A stretch of DNA of 36,354 nucleotides from Proteromonas lacertae (lineage: Eukaryota > Sar > Bigyra > Opalinata > Proteromonadidae), in assembly GCA_002245135.1 (NCBI GenBank), contig NGBS01000643.1, forward strand, positions 1-36,354, read 5' to 3'. The stretch's first letter is position 1. Each line of letters opens with the position of its first letter. The position numbers and the translations under genes are program-made. The notes under the pieces are model-generated. The model worked only from the letters and a program-made list of their open reading frames with translations. It did not search any database and was not told the DNA's origin. Positions 1 to 11,170 of the stretch are shown piece after piece.

Positions 1-27
1 AATAGAATTAGCTATATTATAAGAATA

Positions 28-783
28 TTATATTTGGTTAATTAAACAATTAATTAAATTATTTTTCTTAATTATAAATTGTTTATCAGTTTCATAATGG
101 GTTGTTATATTATTTTCACCAAATGTTGTGCATATATTAAAAAAACCTAACTTATAAGCTATAATAGAAAATGCACTTTGATCATATCTGTGATTATGCA
201 TATTTGAACCTTCTGGTGCAATACAAGATATTGTGAATGAACACATAATCCATTTGTTGATTAATTTGTCTACTTCTGATGATGGGTACATTAGAGCAAT
301 TGCTGCCCTGAACAAGATGCTTTATTTGTTATTGCATTAGTTACATTGAAAAATTCAATCATCCCTATATGTGTATATTTTTCTAAACTGTGAGATACAC
401 TTTCTGACCAAATTTTATTCTTTCTTATATGGTTAAATATATGATCTAATGATCCAGATATGTTACATCCACTGTCTATCCATAATAAAGGTTTTCTATA
501 CATATAATAAGTTTTAGAAATAATTATAGCTTTCCATGCATATTTTCCTGCATCAATGTTTATGTTAAAATATTGAGGGTAGTAGCTGTATTTAAAATAA
601 TTAATAACTATATTCTTATTATATTTTGTATGGTTAGAAATAACATTTAGTATATTATATGATAAACCTAAATCCCATAGAATTAAATAACACTTCTAAT
701 ATGGAGATTAAAAGTATATATTAAGTTTAATAATGAATATTCGTGATTAGAAGATGAAGCTGTAGTAATTACACATTCTTTAT
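28..783 (-). pseudogene. DUF1647-like putative glycosyltransferase, broken
   Basis: Reading on the minus strand, pieces in three frames give a consistent series: VITTASSSNHEYSLLN near 750, ILWDLGLSYN near 670, a stretch around YYPQYFNIN...GKYAWKAIII near 560, then LLWIDSGC near 485 and a long C-terminal part to about 28. This order (a TA-S-S-NH-E start, a DLGLS segment, an AWKP-like segment, a W-D-S-G segment) recalls the DUF1647-type putative glycosyltransferases known from nematodes and others; I am matching from memory. The frame changes at about 312 and again at about 690, so the copy is a pseudogene or contains assembly errors. Its 5' end runs into the end of the fucosyltransferase-like gene at 795 without a clear ATG, so a fusion or a lost start is possible. 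Substrate unknown. Confidence 0.45.
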
Positions 784-794
784 TTTCATTTAAT

Positions 795-1790
795 TTATAA
801 TATATAATACATATAATTGAAATAATATAAAAATATGTTATCATATATAATTCTCTCTGCTTTTTTATCTTCTATATTATAATTTCTTAACATTTTTTTG
901 ACATAATCACATATTTTACAATAGTTAAAAGAATATATATCTTTAAACCTATAATACCATTCTTTAGAATAGCGTTTATGCCATAATATATGTTGATCTA
1001 GCAATGTTATGTTGTTTTTATTACATTTATATAATTAGTTAAATTTTTAATAGAACTAAATTTGCTTAGATTGATAATTGATTTAGAATTAGGAAGAAAT
1101 TCATCTATATTTTTAGCACCAAAATATATAGGAATACATCCAGCTAAAAAACAATCAGTTAACTTCTCAGTTACATAATCATTATTAATCGAAGCAGCTT
1201 CAAATTTTGTACCCTTTTCCCATGTTATCACAGAATTTCAATACTTAAACCAAAATTTATATTCCTTTAATACTTCTATTTTTTAATTTAGATAAATAAT
1301 CAGGCCATTTTTTATTATTCATATCATTTCCATATGAATCAACATCATAATAATTCATTATTTCATTAACAATGTATTGTCTATTCTCATACTTTACTTT
1401 TTGAATATAAACTATGTTGTTTTTTCTTCTCATAAATGAATATATATTTTTAAAGTTTTTATTGCTTGTATATACAAATTCAGATATATTATAATATATT
1501 GGAATGGATATATGCCACTTATTATTAAATAATCTGTAATCTACTGCTAGTTGATAATGATTAGATTTTCCTTCTCCTATATTTTTCATATATTTAACTT
1601 GACTTAATTTTTCAGTTGTCATTACTATATTGTAAGAAGTATTTGGCTTTAACGGTAACTTTCTGTTACCATTATAAATTGATGCATGATACTTTATATT
1701 TTCCAAATATTAAATTGTGCACTTATACTTTCTTCTTTTACTACTACATGTTAATGGATTTAAAGGTAGTGAGTAATAATTCTTAAATGA
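795..1790 (-). pseudogene. GT10 alpha-1,3-fucosyltransferase-like gene, broken
   Basis: The minus strand encodes the GT10 (alpha-1,3/4-fucosyltransferase) core: a VDSYG block near 1330, then YKFWF near 1245, the donor-binding block DYVTEKLTDCFLAG near 1160, IPIYFGAKNIDEFLP near 1120 and the closing CKIC motif near 920. Known members transfer fucose from GDP-fucose to N-acetylglucosamine-containing glycans in the Golgi. Three frames are needed, with changes near 1240 and 1020 (the latter at an A run) and a TGA in the YKF...NS segment, so it is a pseudogene or carries sequence errors. A further upstream stretch with KNYYSLPLNPLTC (about 1780) may be its stem region, separated by a TAA. No start codon or membrane anchor could be assigned. 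Confidence 0.72.
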
Positions 1791-2096
1791 ATTACCAATA
1801 TATATATTTATATTACTAACTTTATAATTTATATAATAAATATATATAAAATAATATAAATAAAACAATAAATGTTTCTATCATATTATGTAAATACCAT
1901 AATCAAAATTATATAGTAAATATAATACTAAATTTAACCTTAATAGCTATATATATATAGTATTAATTTGTATATTGAATTGAATTTTTATTATTTTGTA
2001 ATTTGGACCATAAGTATTTTTTGCCCATTTAAAAATAGTTTCAAATTAGTAACGAATTTATATTTATGAGCTTGAGCTAAAGCTAAAGCTCTTAAT
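1791..2096. other. AT-rich divergent intergenic region
   Basis: This stretch lies between the minus-strand fucosyltransferase-like gene and the plus-strand galactosyltransferase-like gene. It is nearly pure A+T with TATA-rich runs (1940-1965) and holds no open frame I can support. It presumably contains the upstream regions of both genes. A short triplicated AGCTAAAGC-like run at 2070-2090 precedes the next gene. Confidence 0.4.
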
Positions 2097-3056
2097 TTGG
2101 ACCATTGCCTTAATTTATATAAAATTATCTCTATACTTTCATATATATTACTGCTATTAATTTTAATTATAATTACTAAAACCCTCTATGTTAATATCAA
2201 TAAGAAAATATATAAAATAGAAGAGCAACATGATCCACCTTATCCAAAAGATAAATTAAATATATCAGATCCAAATATATTTAAATGTATTTTTTCTCCA
2301 AAAATACTAATTAATCAAACTTTCCTATTTATTTTTGTTCCCGTAGCACCATACGATTATTGTAATCGAATGATAATAAGAAAAACATGGGGTAATAATT
2401 TAAGTAATTCATTATTATACTTCTTTATGGGATATAGTGAAAATTATAATAACAATTTAATAAATCATGAATTAATAATTTATAATGATATAATTCAGTT
2501 CAATTTTATAAATAGTTTTCTGAATCTAACTTTACTTACTATATTAGCAATTTCGTGGATTGTTGAAAGTAGAATCAAATTTAAATTTTATATGAAAATA
2601 GATCGAGATGTAGTTCCTAATCTCTACAACATAAAACAATTATTAGTAAAGAATTATTTAAACACAAAAGCAATTTTAGGTACAAAAATGAAAAAATTTA
2701 AAGTTGATAGAAATCCAAAACACTCTTCTTATATTCCTTATTTTTCATATTCAGAGCTTTATGGACCATCTTATATAATTGGAAGATTTACTATCATTGA
2801 TTATTTTTCACTAAACGAAATATACAAAACAGCAAAGATATATAGGCCATTAGTTTATCGTGAAGATGTTCATTTAGGTATTATATGCCAAAATAAAGAA
2901 TATAACTATGATAAATTTAAATAAAATTACTAATAATAGTAAATTAAATTGTTCAGAATATATTAAATCTTTTACATCTCATTCATACAAACCAGAAGAT
3001 ATTGAAATTTTATTTAAAAATTGTAAAATATATAATTTATCTTCATATTTTGAATA
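2097..3056 (+). pseudogene. GT31 beta-1,3-galactosyltransferase-like type II membrane protein, 3' end out of frame
   Basis: The protein has an N-terminal hydrophobic anchor (residues about 10-30, ILSYILLLLILIII), then the GT31 signatures in order: MIIRKTWG (about 91-98), the NLTLLTI segment, KIDRD in the place of the family DxD metal-binding motif, a PYF...YGPSYIIG acceptor-side block, and REDVHLGI near the end. GT31 enzymes move galactose or GlcNAc from UDP-sugars onto glycans in the Golgi lumen. The frame closes at 2924. About 38 further residues typical of the family tail (HSYKPEDIEILF) lie in another frame at 2941-3056, so there is one frame change in an AT-rich stretch near 2925. No in-frame ATG precedes the anchor: the frame opens after a TGA at 2073, so the true start is lost or lies in an unseen exon. 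Confidence 0.72.
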
Positions 3057-3424
3057 ATGATTATATAGTAAGAGGTGAAATTTATTTTCACAAACTGTAG
3101 TTGTTGCTTTAATCCGGTAAAAAATGCAAAGTTATAATAATATCGAATCTATATCAGTAAATTTAAATAGAATTTGAAAAAAATTAAATAAAAATTGACC
3201 CTTGTAAATATGAAAGGAATTAGAAGAGTAAAATCATTTGAAAACAGTGTGTTTTGCTAAATAATTAATTAGTAAAGTCAATTCTTTGCATGTTAAAATA
3301 CTTATAGTTACTAACTATTTTATACTAATTTTTTTCATTATATTCATTACCAAAAATAATCCAAATATCATTAAAGAAATTATTCATCACCATATAATGT
3401 ATAAAAGGAATATTGGGCATAGTC
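3057..3424 (+). pseudogene. Gene remnant with an N-terminal membrane anchor
   Basis: An open plus-strand stretch at about 3286-3424 encodes a hydrophobic segment (YFILIFFIIFI) followed by a short basic stem, much like the type II anchor of the galactosyltransferase-like gene upstream. It lacks an ATG in frame and its downstream part is replaced by foreign, G+C-richer sequence. It may be the 5' end of a further glycosyltransferase copy. No function can be assigned. Bases 3057-3285 are AT-rich and I see no gene there. Confidence 0.25.
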
Positions 3425-4059
3425 CTATTTACTTAATTGTCTTGACAAGGCCATTGAAAAGCATCTGAATGACTATGATTGCAGTGATCTCTTTCGGAGT
3501 ATCGATGTTACTTGCTCTTGCCTCTATGCAGAACTGGCTGATGCTCTCCTTGTTAAGATCATGGATATATAGTATATAAATGGGATTCTGACACAAAGAG
3601 CCATGGTCCCATTTACGTAAACTAACTACGTGATTCCCCCTACGGGATTCCTTTTACGGGACTCCTAGAAGCTATCTAGAAGTGTTGGTTACGATAGTGA
3701 ACTTGTAAGGGCTTTTAATAGAATCGTGAACCTCATCGTAGAACAGGGACTTTACAATTGTTAACAAGTTACCAAATGGTAACTCGGGAGGTTCTAGCTA
3801 GTTGTGGATTTCTCAAGGGTCCTTGAAGATAATGATAAGCAATCTCGGGAGCTTCCTAGAGGTAAGTTACAATGCCTTATAAATCACCTAGGTAAACTGT
3901 TCCAATTCTCAACAATCGTCCGAGAAAAATGAGGCTGCTAGACGGTAGAAACCACGGGGTTTTCCACGTTTCTGAAGAGCATGGAGAATGCCAAGAAGTC
4001 AACACTTCGAGAACTCCATAGTCGTGCTTTTCTTGCAATCGCTGATAAGTAAAATTATC

Positions 4060-4653
4060 ATGGCTAGCAATATTGATCCTAGTAGTCTTGCGAAGCTTTC
4101 CAGGGATGAGTTAGAAGCATTGATCATCAAGGTCGAGAAGGAACAACAAGAGCTGAAAGAGCATAAGGAGAAGGCAAAGGGTAAGGCTTTGGAAGCAACT
4201 TCAAAGAAGCGTAAGTTCAATACTAAGTACTACATACGATGCATCGATCAGGAGTCAGCTAAGGAATATCTCGCACTTACCAAGGAGATGGAGGAGTACT
4301 TCAAAGAGATTACCAAGGAATATCAACAACCAGGAGGAAATAATGAAGGCTGTGGAGATAAAGTCCATCGCTGATTATCTATTGAAGTCCTTAACCTTAC
4401 AAGTACAATTAAGGAGCCAAAGGATCACAGCAAGACTCCATTCCCGATACTACCTTACAGCTACGAGGTGTTCTTAACTAAACGCAACCAAGGAAAAGCA
4501 CTTAGCAAGAGGATGAAGCTCAAGATGGAAGTATCTGTTCATGACAACTTACCAAGAGAAGACAACTCCCGACATAGTAAACCCTCGGAAGAAGCAACAA
4601 CCCAACAAGACAACTTATCAGAAGCAGAAGATGACTTTAACGAGGTCTTCTAA
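4060..4653 (+). pseudogene. Element C gene 1: helical, basic, acidic-tailed protein of unknown function
   Basis: A plus-strand gene of about 198 codons in a single frame, started here at ATG 4060 (MASNID...); an upstream in-frame ATG at 3988 would add a hydrophobic, less likely leader. It has an N-terminal charged coiled-coil-like helix (LSRDELEALIIKVEKEQQEL), a basic cluster SKKRKF that could act as a nuclear signal, and an acidic end SEAEDDFNEVF. I recognise no family. The copy is broken. Its charged helical style resembles the element B proteins but no clear homology is visible. Confidence 0.45.
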
Positions 4654-5129
4654 CTAACAGTACTCCAGAACATAGAAGCAAGTATGAACTAAGTAAGAAG
4701 AGTCCGAAGAAGTCTCTTGCTCTATGTCCTTCATAGGTTGATCAGGACTGGTAAGTAGCTCCATCATGTTGAAGTCAAGGGAGTCGTAGGAGAGCACCTG
4801 ATGATCATACTCAATAACCTCAAATAGATCCAAAGACATCGTAAGCACATCCTTCAAGGAGTTGATAAAGGACTGATGAAACAGCCTGGCCATTGCACCG
4901 GCCTTACATTATTCAACTCAACCTTGATGAAACCATCGGAGGATGATCGATCGAAGGAGTAAACACTCCCGTAAACAACAAAGCTAAAGTTCATACTCAA
5001 GGTGTTCACGGTCTTCTCCTCCATACTGCTGATGAACTTACAAGGATAGCTATCTCGGAGAAGTATAGCAAGGTGATTATCGTCAGGTAAAGGACTGGAT
5101 GAAGTATCAGGAGATTGATTGCAGCTCAT
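4654..5129 (-). pseudogene. Element C gene 2: unknown acidic protein
   Basis: On the minus strand two overlapping frames (5129-4854 and 4893-4654) give an S/D-rich protein (MSCNQSPDTSSSPLPDDNH...) and a helical acidic tail (SDQPMKD-like and SSDSSYL runs). Codon use matches element C gene 1, and the two genes converge at 4653/4654 with no gap, so I think they are the element's two genes. Whether this is one broken gene or two small ones cannot be settled by eye. No known domain. Confidence 0.35.
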
Positions 5130-5504
5130 TACAATACACGATGAAAATCAAGGAGTAGGAGAAGTTCAATAAATAATAGCCAGAGATAAAACATCATAGG
5201 AAACGATAAGTAGTGAAAGTTTAAGATCGGCCAAGAAATATATGACTGAAGTGAATCTTAAAAAAGGAACCATTAAAGGAATCGTAGAATCATCCTAGTC
5301 TTTACAATTGGTTTCCATGGTTCTGTAGATGAACTTTTCTTTGGAAGAGTTCTTCTCGTAGAATACTCCTTGAAGATCATCCTGTAAGAGGAATCCTGTA
5401 GGAAAGAAGACCCCGTAATAGCCAGCTCTGAATCTAGAAAGGGAAGAACCCCTAGAAAACTCGTTAGGACTCTGGCACAAAGGGCCTGAGTCCCATTTAT
5501 ATAC
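5130..5504. repeat. Element C right-end noncoding and terminal region
   Basis: No gene is supported here. The last 110 bases carry degenerate copies of the CCCGTA / CCTGTAGGA subterminal repeats and the terminal sequence also seen at both ends of element B, ending CCCATTTATATAC. Bases 5160-5290 are unique AT-richer spacer. Confidence 0.5.
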
Positions 5505-5684
5505 TATATACATGGACTTGCTAATAACGCTTGTTAAGACCATTGAAACAATACTAATTTATATATGTTCTTATATCAATTGCAAGACAAAATAAACATA
5601 CTCTATTATAAATATATGAAATTTAACAAATAAAAGAGCATATTTCATTAAAAGTTTTGATAATAAGTCAGCAAATCTTGATTA

Positions 5685-6401
5685 TTAAAAACTTGAAACA
5701 TTACAATCAGGTGGAATTGGTATATTATATATCCCAAAAATAATACTCCACAAGTATTCTATATAGTTAGCTGATAGACCATTATTTTTAACATTACTAT
5801 TAACATAATTTCTTATTCCATTTCTTAAGTTTATGTAAATTTTTTTTGGATGTTTCTTTATCCTACTATCATCAACAACAAAAGTTGCACAACAAGGAAA
5901 ATAATGTTTTTCGACATATAATTGATATAATGATATATTTGTATATCCTTTTTTCCTCATATATTTGTCTACTTCATATGTTGTATTAAAGTTTCTGTCA
6001 TAGATTCTTTTCCTACCAAATGCAATATATACACAATAAATTCCGCTAAATTGAACATTTTCAATATATTTTATCTTTTTCAAATAATTTAATCTGTCAT
6101 ATATACTGACACTATGATGCCATGATAAAATATGATCATGAATGAAGATATATTTTCTTCTTCTTCTTTCATTATACGTTTTTATAATAAAATCTAACAT
6201 TAATCCAGCTTCTTTTGAGTCCTTAAAGTTTGTTGTTTTATTGCATTTTAAGATTATAGCTTTATAAGGAATTAAAGATATATTTATGTTAATTATATCA
6301 TTTTTAGGACAAGAGCTTATCACAACATATGTACTAGTTGACTTTAAGGTTGTTAATATGTAAATTAATAATATTATAGTAAAGATATAGATATATATCA
6401 T
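5685..6401 (-). CDS. DUF3431-like type II membrane protein
   Basis: An uninterrupted 238-residue protein with ATG at 6401. Residues 1-20 (IYIFTIILLIYIL) form a membrane anchor and the rest is predicted lumenal. The centre carries SKEAGLMLDFIIKTYN followed by YIFIHDHILSWHH (about 86-98), which resembles the core of DUF3431 proteins (an E-x-x-x-x-L-x-F-I segment, then F-I-H-x-H...WH), a family of unknown, possibly glycan-related function. Two cysteines (FPCC, about 168-171) and a final CNVSSF follow. It sits on the strand opposite the galactosyltransferase-like gene and is the only apparently whole gene of the left cluster, which fits a Golgi or surface-glycan role by context only. Confidence 0.6.
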   Translation of the reverse strand: MIYIYIFTIILLIYILTTLKSTSTYVVISSCPKNDIININISLIPYKAIILKCNKTTNFKDSKEAGLMLDFIIKTYNERRRRKYIFIHDHILSWHHSVSIYDRLNYLKKIKYIENVQFSGIYCVYIAFGRKRIYDRNFNTTYEVDKYMRKKGYTNISLYQLYVEKHYFPCCATFVVDDSRIKKHPKKIYINLRNGIRNYVNSNVKNNGLSANYIEYLWSIIFGIYNIPIPPDCNVSSF

Positions 6402-7440
6402 TTTTTAATATTATTGAAATCAAAGGAGATATTTCAAAAGTGAGAATTCGAAGATATATTAGAAAAAATCTCTAAATTAAATTACTATTGAATGGAGAAT
6501 AATCTGAATAATAGTGAATGTATATTACAATTCTACAAAGCGTAAATGTTTTGTTAATTTTATATCTAGTTACTTTTTTCTTTATAAATATAAATTATTT
6601 TCTTTGTAAATCACTTTCTTAATCAATAAAACGATTATAATTGTTATAAGATTGTTTTTCTAATATTTAGACTAAAGAAAGTGATTTATGCATGGTTTAA
6701 ATTTATGAAATAAAATATTTCCAATATTAGAGATATTTAATGTAGGTATATAAATAGAATGGTCAAAAATAGTATAGTCAAAACTGTGTAATATGAACTG
6801 TTTTTTACCTAAAAGTTCATATTACATTTTTGTTTATTGCATAAGTTTTTTGGGGATGCTAATCCCAAAATAATCAATATGTCGAAAATATTGAGCAGAT
6901 AACACATAATTTTAGAAAAATATTAAGAAACAAATATTCAAGGCAACACTCTTTTATATTCAATTTTTTTTTCACATTAAAGCAAAACAAATTTTATATT
7001 CACCTTCATAGTTTATAAGCATGATAAATACTTGATATATTAAAACTATATACAACATTTAAATTATAATAGTTATTACTAATAAGCATATATAATCAAC
7101 CAATTTTTTATACATATATTATTTTACTCTCCACCCCAAGGAGTCCATACATATGTTACTTTGTAATATATATAATATTGTCACTAATGCTCAATGATTC
7201 AATACAAGTAATGAAGGATAATGATGTAATAGAATTATTAAATCATAAAATTACAATTTACATAACGAGGATTCTGATAGGATAATTAAAATAATCTGTG
7301 AAAAATATGTATAACACTATTATTATGTTAATATTTTGTTTATTGATTTCTATATTATTCTTTTACTATCTAATCTACATTCATTCTTTCAATTTCTTCT
7401 ATAATTAAGACTATTTATAATTATATTGCATAATCCAATA
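6402..7440. other. AT-rich intergenic region with two perfect small hairpins
   Basis: No gene is visible. Two inverted repeats stand out. The first has 14-base arms TAAATCACTTTCTT at 6607-6620 and its complement at 6675-6688, with a 54-base loop. The second has 13-base arms TGTAATATGAACT at 6787-6799 and its complement at 6814-6826, with a 14-base loop. The first may be a tiny non-autonomous element; the second could fold in a transcript. Nothing else is recognisable. Confidence 0.4.
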
Positions 7441-7540
7441 ACAATTCATCTAATTTTCCTCCTTAATCAGCACCAGTTAAAAGAGCAGCTTGTACTGTTG
7501 CGCCATAAGCAACAGCTTCATCTGGGTTAATGATTTGTTA
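7420..7540 (-). pseudogene. Hsp70 fragment
   Basis: On the minus strand about 25 codons read INPDEAVAYGATVQAALLTG, the highly conserved Hsp70 nucleotide-binding-domain segment just before the linker. It is preceded by AACAAATC (NKS, one base short of frame) and followed by GGKLDELLLD, close to the family's DLLLLDV. Nothing else of Hsp70 remains on either side, so this is a short relic, interrupted by a stop right after LLTGAD. It may have come from a retrocopy or a DNA duplication. Confidence 0.65.
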
Positions 7541-8107
7541 CACTAAATATTATTTCTCTATCAAATGGTAATTCAATGGTTATTACTTAATATTTGAATA
7601 GAATCGTTCCTATTGTTTCACCTTCAGTAATAACTATATTAAAAGAAGATGTGAAATATACAAATTTAAACACTTAAAAACGAAAAAATAAAAAATATAT
7701 TCAAGCCTCATTCAAGCATGTTTTTTCAAAATAAATTTTAAGCAGGTAAATGCAATAAGTAGGTATTCCTTTTCTATTTAAAACCTTTATCCCGATGTCT
7801 ACTATTGTTATAAGCTTTTAAAATAATATAAAAATAAAAAGTGTTTCCAGTACAGGAACCTAAACACGACTATACGATATTATGCCAACGTAACTATTTT
7901 GGAAAACAAAGTGTTGATTAGTAATATTGAAGGGCCAGAGGTTACGTTTATGATATTAGAATTGAAAAAAGTCTTCTTAACGCTCAACGGAGCACAACAA
8001 TTGTTATTCTTGATTTGTAAGTGATTTTTATAAACTCTCTATAAGCCGTTGATATAAACAGGTTTGTGTGTAGTCATATTTATAAATTAATGAAGAAAAA
8101 AATACAC
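7541..8107. repeat. Intergenic region with an orphan D-type terminus
   Basis: Bases 7945-8000 match the right end of element D (ATGATATTAGAATTGAAAAAAG, then TCTTCTTAACGC, CAACGG, GCACAACAA) but lack an internal 18-base part. Together with the left end of D at 8108 it makes a 220-base inverted pair (about 7950-8170). It is either a solo end of another family member or a small inverted-repeat derivative. The rest (7541-7944 and 8001-8107) holds no gene I can support. Confidence 0.45.
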
Positions 8108-8778
8108 TTGTTGTGCGCCGTTGAGCTAAATGCGCCGTTGGGCGTTAAGAAGACTTTTTTCAATTCTAATATCATATTTATGATGTTGACGATGAGTTAT
8201 GTTCAAATATATGTTTAGTTTTATAATGTGTGCTAGACATGTTGATATCAACAATTAGACTATCATATTAAATTTTACTATATAAAATATATGTATGAAT
8301 TATACTCATTTCATATATAAAATATTTTATACCAATTCTATTATATTATGAAGATATTAACAAAAATAAAATTCTATTCCTGAATTTTTTTACCCCCTTA
8401 CTAGCTTGTTATTCAAACATTTAGTTGTTTTTTCTTTTTTGTATTTTTATTTAAATTTCTTACTATTTATTAATTAAATTTAGTTTAATTTATATATACT
8501 TATTTTTATCTGAGCATATAGTTCATTTAAATGAACATTGGATAAATAAATATTAATCTAAGTAATACAGAGTAGAATGTGTGTTGGAAATGTATAGTAA
8601 TGGTTTATGTAACAACTGGTATATTACCTAAATCAGTCATTCAAACTGGTATATTTGATTTAGATTATTTGATTTTAGTATGCAGTTAGGTTACAGAAAA
8701 TACGCAATACTAAATAGATGCTCAAGTTTAAATCAGAAAAAACAAATGTTATTAATATATTTTTTTAAGATAGGTGTT

Positions 8779-9360
8779 TTAAATCTTTAAAAGTGAGTTA
8801 TTTAAGTATATTCTGCATTTCTCTTCATCCGACAAACTATAAAGAAGTTTCTTCAAATTATCTATAAAATCAACAACATTGAAATAATTAATAAATGGTA
8901 TATCTTCTATTTTTTTATTCTTTATCCTAGATAATAGATAGAACAACACAAAATATCCACAGCTGTTATCTTTTCCTTGTTTTGGTATATTAAACTCGTT
9001 ATTTATATTTTCATACATTATATTGTTCATATCGAATATTTCACTTATTTTATTTTTTATAATTTATGGAATAATGATGAATATAATCAATTTCCCACAA
9101 CGTCCAATGGTATTTGTGACAAACTGGATAGAAATATTTACCTGTAGTGTTTATTTTTTTATTCCATTTTTTAAGGATAAATAATAATGGCTCAATAACA
9201 TAACTGTTTTCATAATTAAGTGAATGTAAATGAAAAACAAAAGTAGATGTGTTTAACATACTGTTGTTATTCAAAGATTTAATAATTGAATTAACAATTT
9301 TAATATATTTATCCTTCAAAACTGAATCAATAGTAAGTGGAGTAGTATAATCAACATATT
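8779..9360 (-). pseudogene. Ulp1/C48-type cysteine protease, broken
   Basis: The minus strand encodes the catalytic parts of a SUMO-protease-like C48 enzyme. KYHWTLWEID supplies the H-W-x-L histidine block, and the later segment FNIPKQGKDNSCGYFVLF supplies the Q...D-x-x-CG-x-F glutamine and cysteine block. Helical sequence before and after matches the fold's usual length only in part (under 200 residues remain). In the family this cysteine protease cleaves SUMO precursors or, in mobile elements, polyproteins. It is broken, with about two breaks. It lies near the left end of element D and reads towards that end. Confidence 0.65.
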
Positions 9361-9511
9361 CACTTTTTAAATACTAACAAAATTGGTTTTATCTTTAATA
9401 TATTTAGTAATACATACTTTCATAATTATTCCAATTTAATATGGATCAATGTTTTCCACAACAGTATACCTTTCACACATCATAAAGTGAATTACTGATA
9501 GAATATCATTA

Positions 9512-9721
9512 TTACTTTATAGATAATCCAGATAATCTAGACAGTTTTAAAAGAATGTGTGAAATACCTTCAACATCATCTTCAACATTATAATGCAAGA
9601 TAACATTCTGTTTAGAATGATTTATTAAAAGGGTAATAAAAGACTTTCCATTTTTGATAATGAAGTTAGTGTAATTTGCATTTGATAAAATATAATCAAA
9701 AACAAATACAGTATACCACAT
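9512..9721 (-). CDS. Small unknown frame in element D
   Basis: A 69-residue frame (MWYTVFVFDYILSNANY...SGLSIK) in the same direction as the protease relic. It has an aromatic-rich start and no motif I know. It could be an N-terminal piece of the protease gene or an independent relic. Low confidence that it is expressed. Confidence 0.25.
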   Translation of the reverse strand: MWYTVFVFDYILSNANYTNFIIKNGKSFITLLINHSKQNVILHYNVEDDVEGISHILLKLSRLSGLSIK

Positions 9722-11170
9722 TTTTTAAACAGACATTATTTACAAGAATATTGATACAACCATAATTATAACTAATATTTCAACACATTAACATTTTTAA
9801 TTAAATCTTCATTTATTTCACTATTATTAGCTTATATCCTAACTGTTCATCAGCATTGCCATAATTTCCTGTCTTTACATAAATAAGTCCTTCTTTTATA
9901 GAATAATTCAAAAAATAAATTCAAAGAATCAAGCTTTTCTCAAGTTACAAATAGAAAAAAACGTGAAAATCTATTGAAGCTGTATGTATATTTTATAAAT
10001 AATATAGAGTTATGATTATCCTACATGATATACTTGTAAACTGGTTAATAATGAGATGTTTTTGTTTGGATGAATGTTTATAGACAAAGCTGTTAATGAA
10101 ATAATTTATTTATCTGATAATGTGACATGAATTAAAGTGAAAAAGTAAATCATAATTTCAAATATGTGAATGATGTGTGTATTACCTATTTCAAGCATTT
10201 AAACTGTGTTTACAATGAAAATGTTTTCATTAATAATGCTACAGATGGATAATTGCTATTATGATGTTTGTATATGTCATTTATAGTAATTTACTGGAAT
10301 AGTAGTTGTATAAATGCTAATTTATTCTTAATAGGAATATTTAGATGAAATTAATGTTCCAAGTCTTAAATGTGGTAATTAAATGATAGAATCATTATTA
10401 ATTGGAGAAATTTGTCATTAAATGATTCTATTTATTTAATTGCTTATTTTAACATGTCAATCACTAATGAGGATTACATATAAATTAATATAAGGAGGAA
10501 AGAGATAGAGAATAATATAATAGCAAACCATTAGTACAGATGATTAGTGATTTTTAACTCTTGCTAAAAAGAGTTTCATGTAGTGGTTTAAAAATGATAT
10601 GTAGTTATTATTAATATAAGAAAATGAATGAAAATACTGCAAATTGTTTGTTTATATGAAAAAGTATGGTTCTTTCTAAAATAGTTTGAGAAAAGAAGAA
10701 GGAATTAGAGTGTATATTATGTGAATATAAGTAGATAGTTGAAAATGTGTTTGTAATATAAAGCTAAATAAATAAAAAATTATTTATTACCATATATAAA
10801 GATAAATTTCTTGAATAGTACATACATAGTAATCTTCTTCAATTTTTATTCTTTCGAATAATAATCTTAAAAATAATAAGAAGACTAATATGTATTTCTC
10901 TTATATTCTTTATCATTCTATAAAAAGTATATATATCATACAAAAAATAAAAAAAAATAATATGCTTGAAAAATGTTTGTGTGAAGACACTATGACGTCA
11001 GAAGGGGTACAATTCTTAATTCCTGTATAACTGCTACTTTTTATTATAACATAATACTAATATATTAATATTATATTTGACATATACATGATGTGTACTA
11101 CAGTTTTATGTAGGTTTTGAAACATATTATAACAATTTTATGTTGCACAAAATAGTTGTCTATATTGCAT
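9722..11170. other. Noncoding interior of element D
   Basis: About 1.4 kb of AT-rich sequence with no frame or domain that I can support. An imperfect hairpin lies at about 10378-10441 (arms around ATGATAGAATCATT). A single CRE-like octamer TGACGTCA is at 10993-11000. Nothing else is recognisable. Confidence 0.4.

Larger units (their letters stand above)
3572..5504. mobile_element. Element C: small inverted-repeat element related to element B
   Basis: The ends are GTATATAAATGGGA... and its reverse complement, flanked by a 6-bp TATATA duplication at 3566-3571 and 5505-5510. The first 300 bases match the left interior of element B (15720-15990): both carry GAAGCTATCTAGAAGTGTTG, the GTAAGGGCTTTTAAT block, the ACAAGTTACCAAATG block and TTCTAGCTAGTT. 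The right end carries a diverged form of element B's terminal sequence (CTCTGAATCTAGAAAGGG). The interior genes differ from those of B, so C is a related smaller element rather than a simple deletion of B. It has no recognisable transposase. G+C is clearly above the host's. It is broken, with at least two breaks in its genes. Confidence 0.85.
3425..5562 (+). repeat. Older G+C-rich fragment interrupted by element C
   Basis: The bases on both sides of element C (3425-3565 and 5511-5562) differ from the AT-rich host: they are richer in G+C and use codons like those of elements B and C. The left side has an open frame with a helical, cysteine-bearing sequence (for example DYDCSDLFRSIDV) reaching the insertion point. 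The right side stays open in the matching direction. I read this as a fragment of an earlier element of the same general kind, later hit by element C. It is short and no family member in this window matches it clearly. Confidence 0.35.

Noticed and set aside
10993-11000. A CRE-like TGACGTCA octamer as a regulatory site.
   Set aside because: A single 8-base match with no gene next to it in element D; chance occurrence cannot be excluded.
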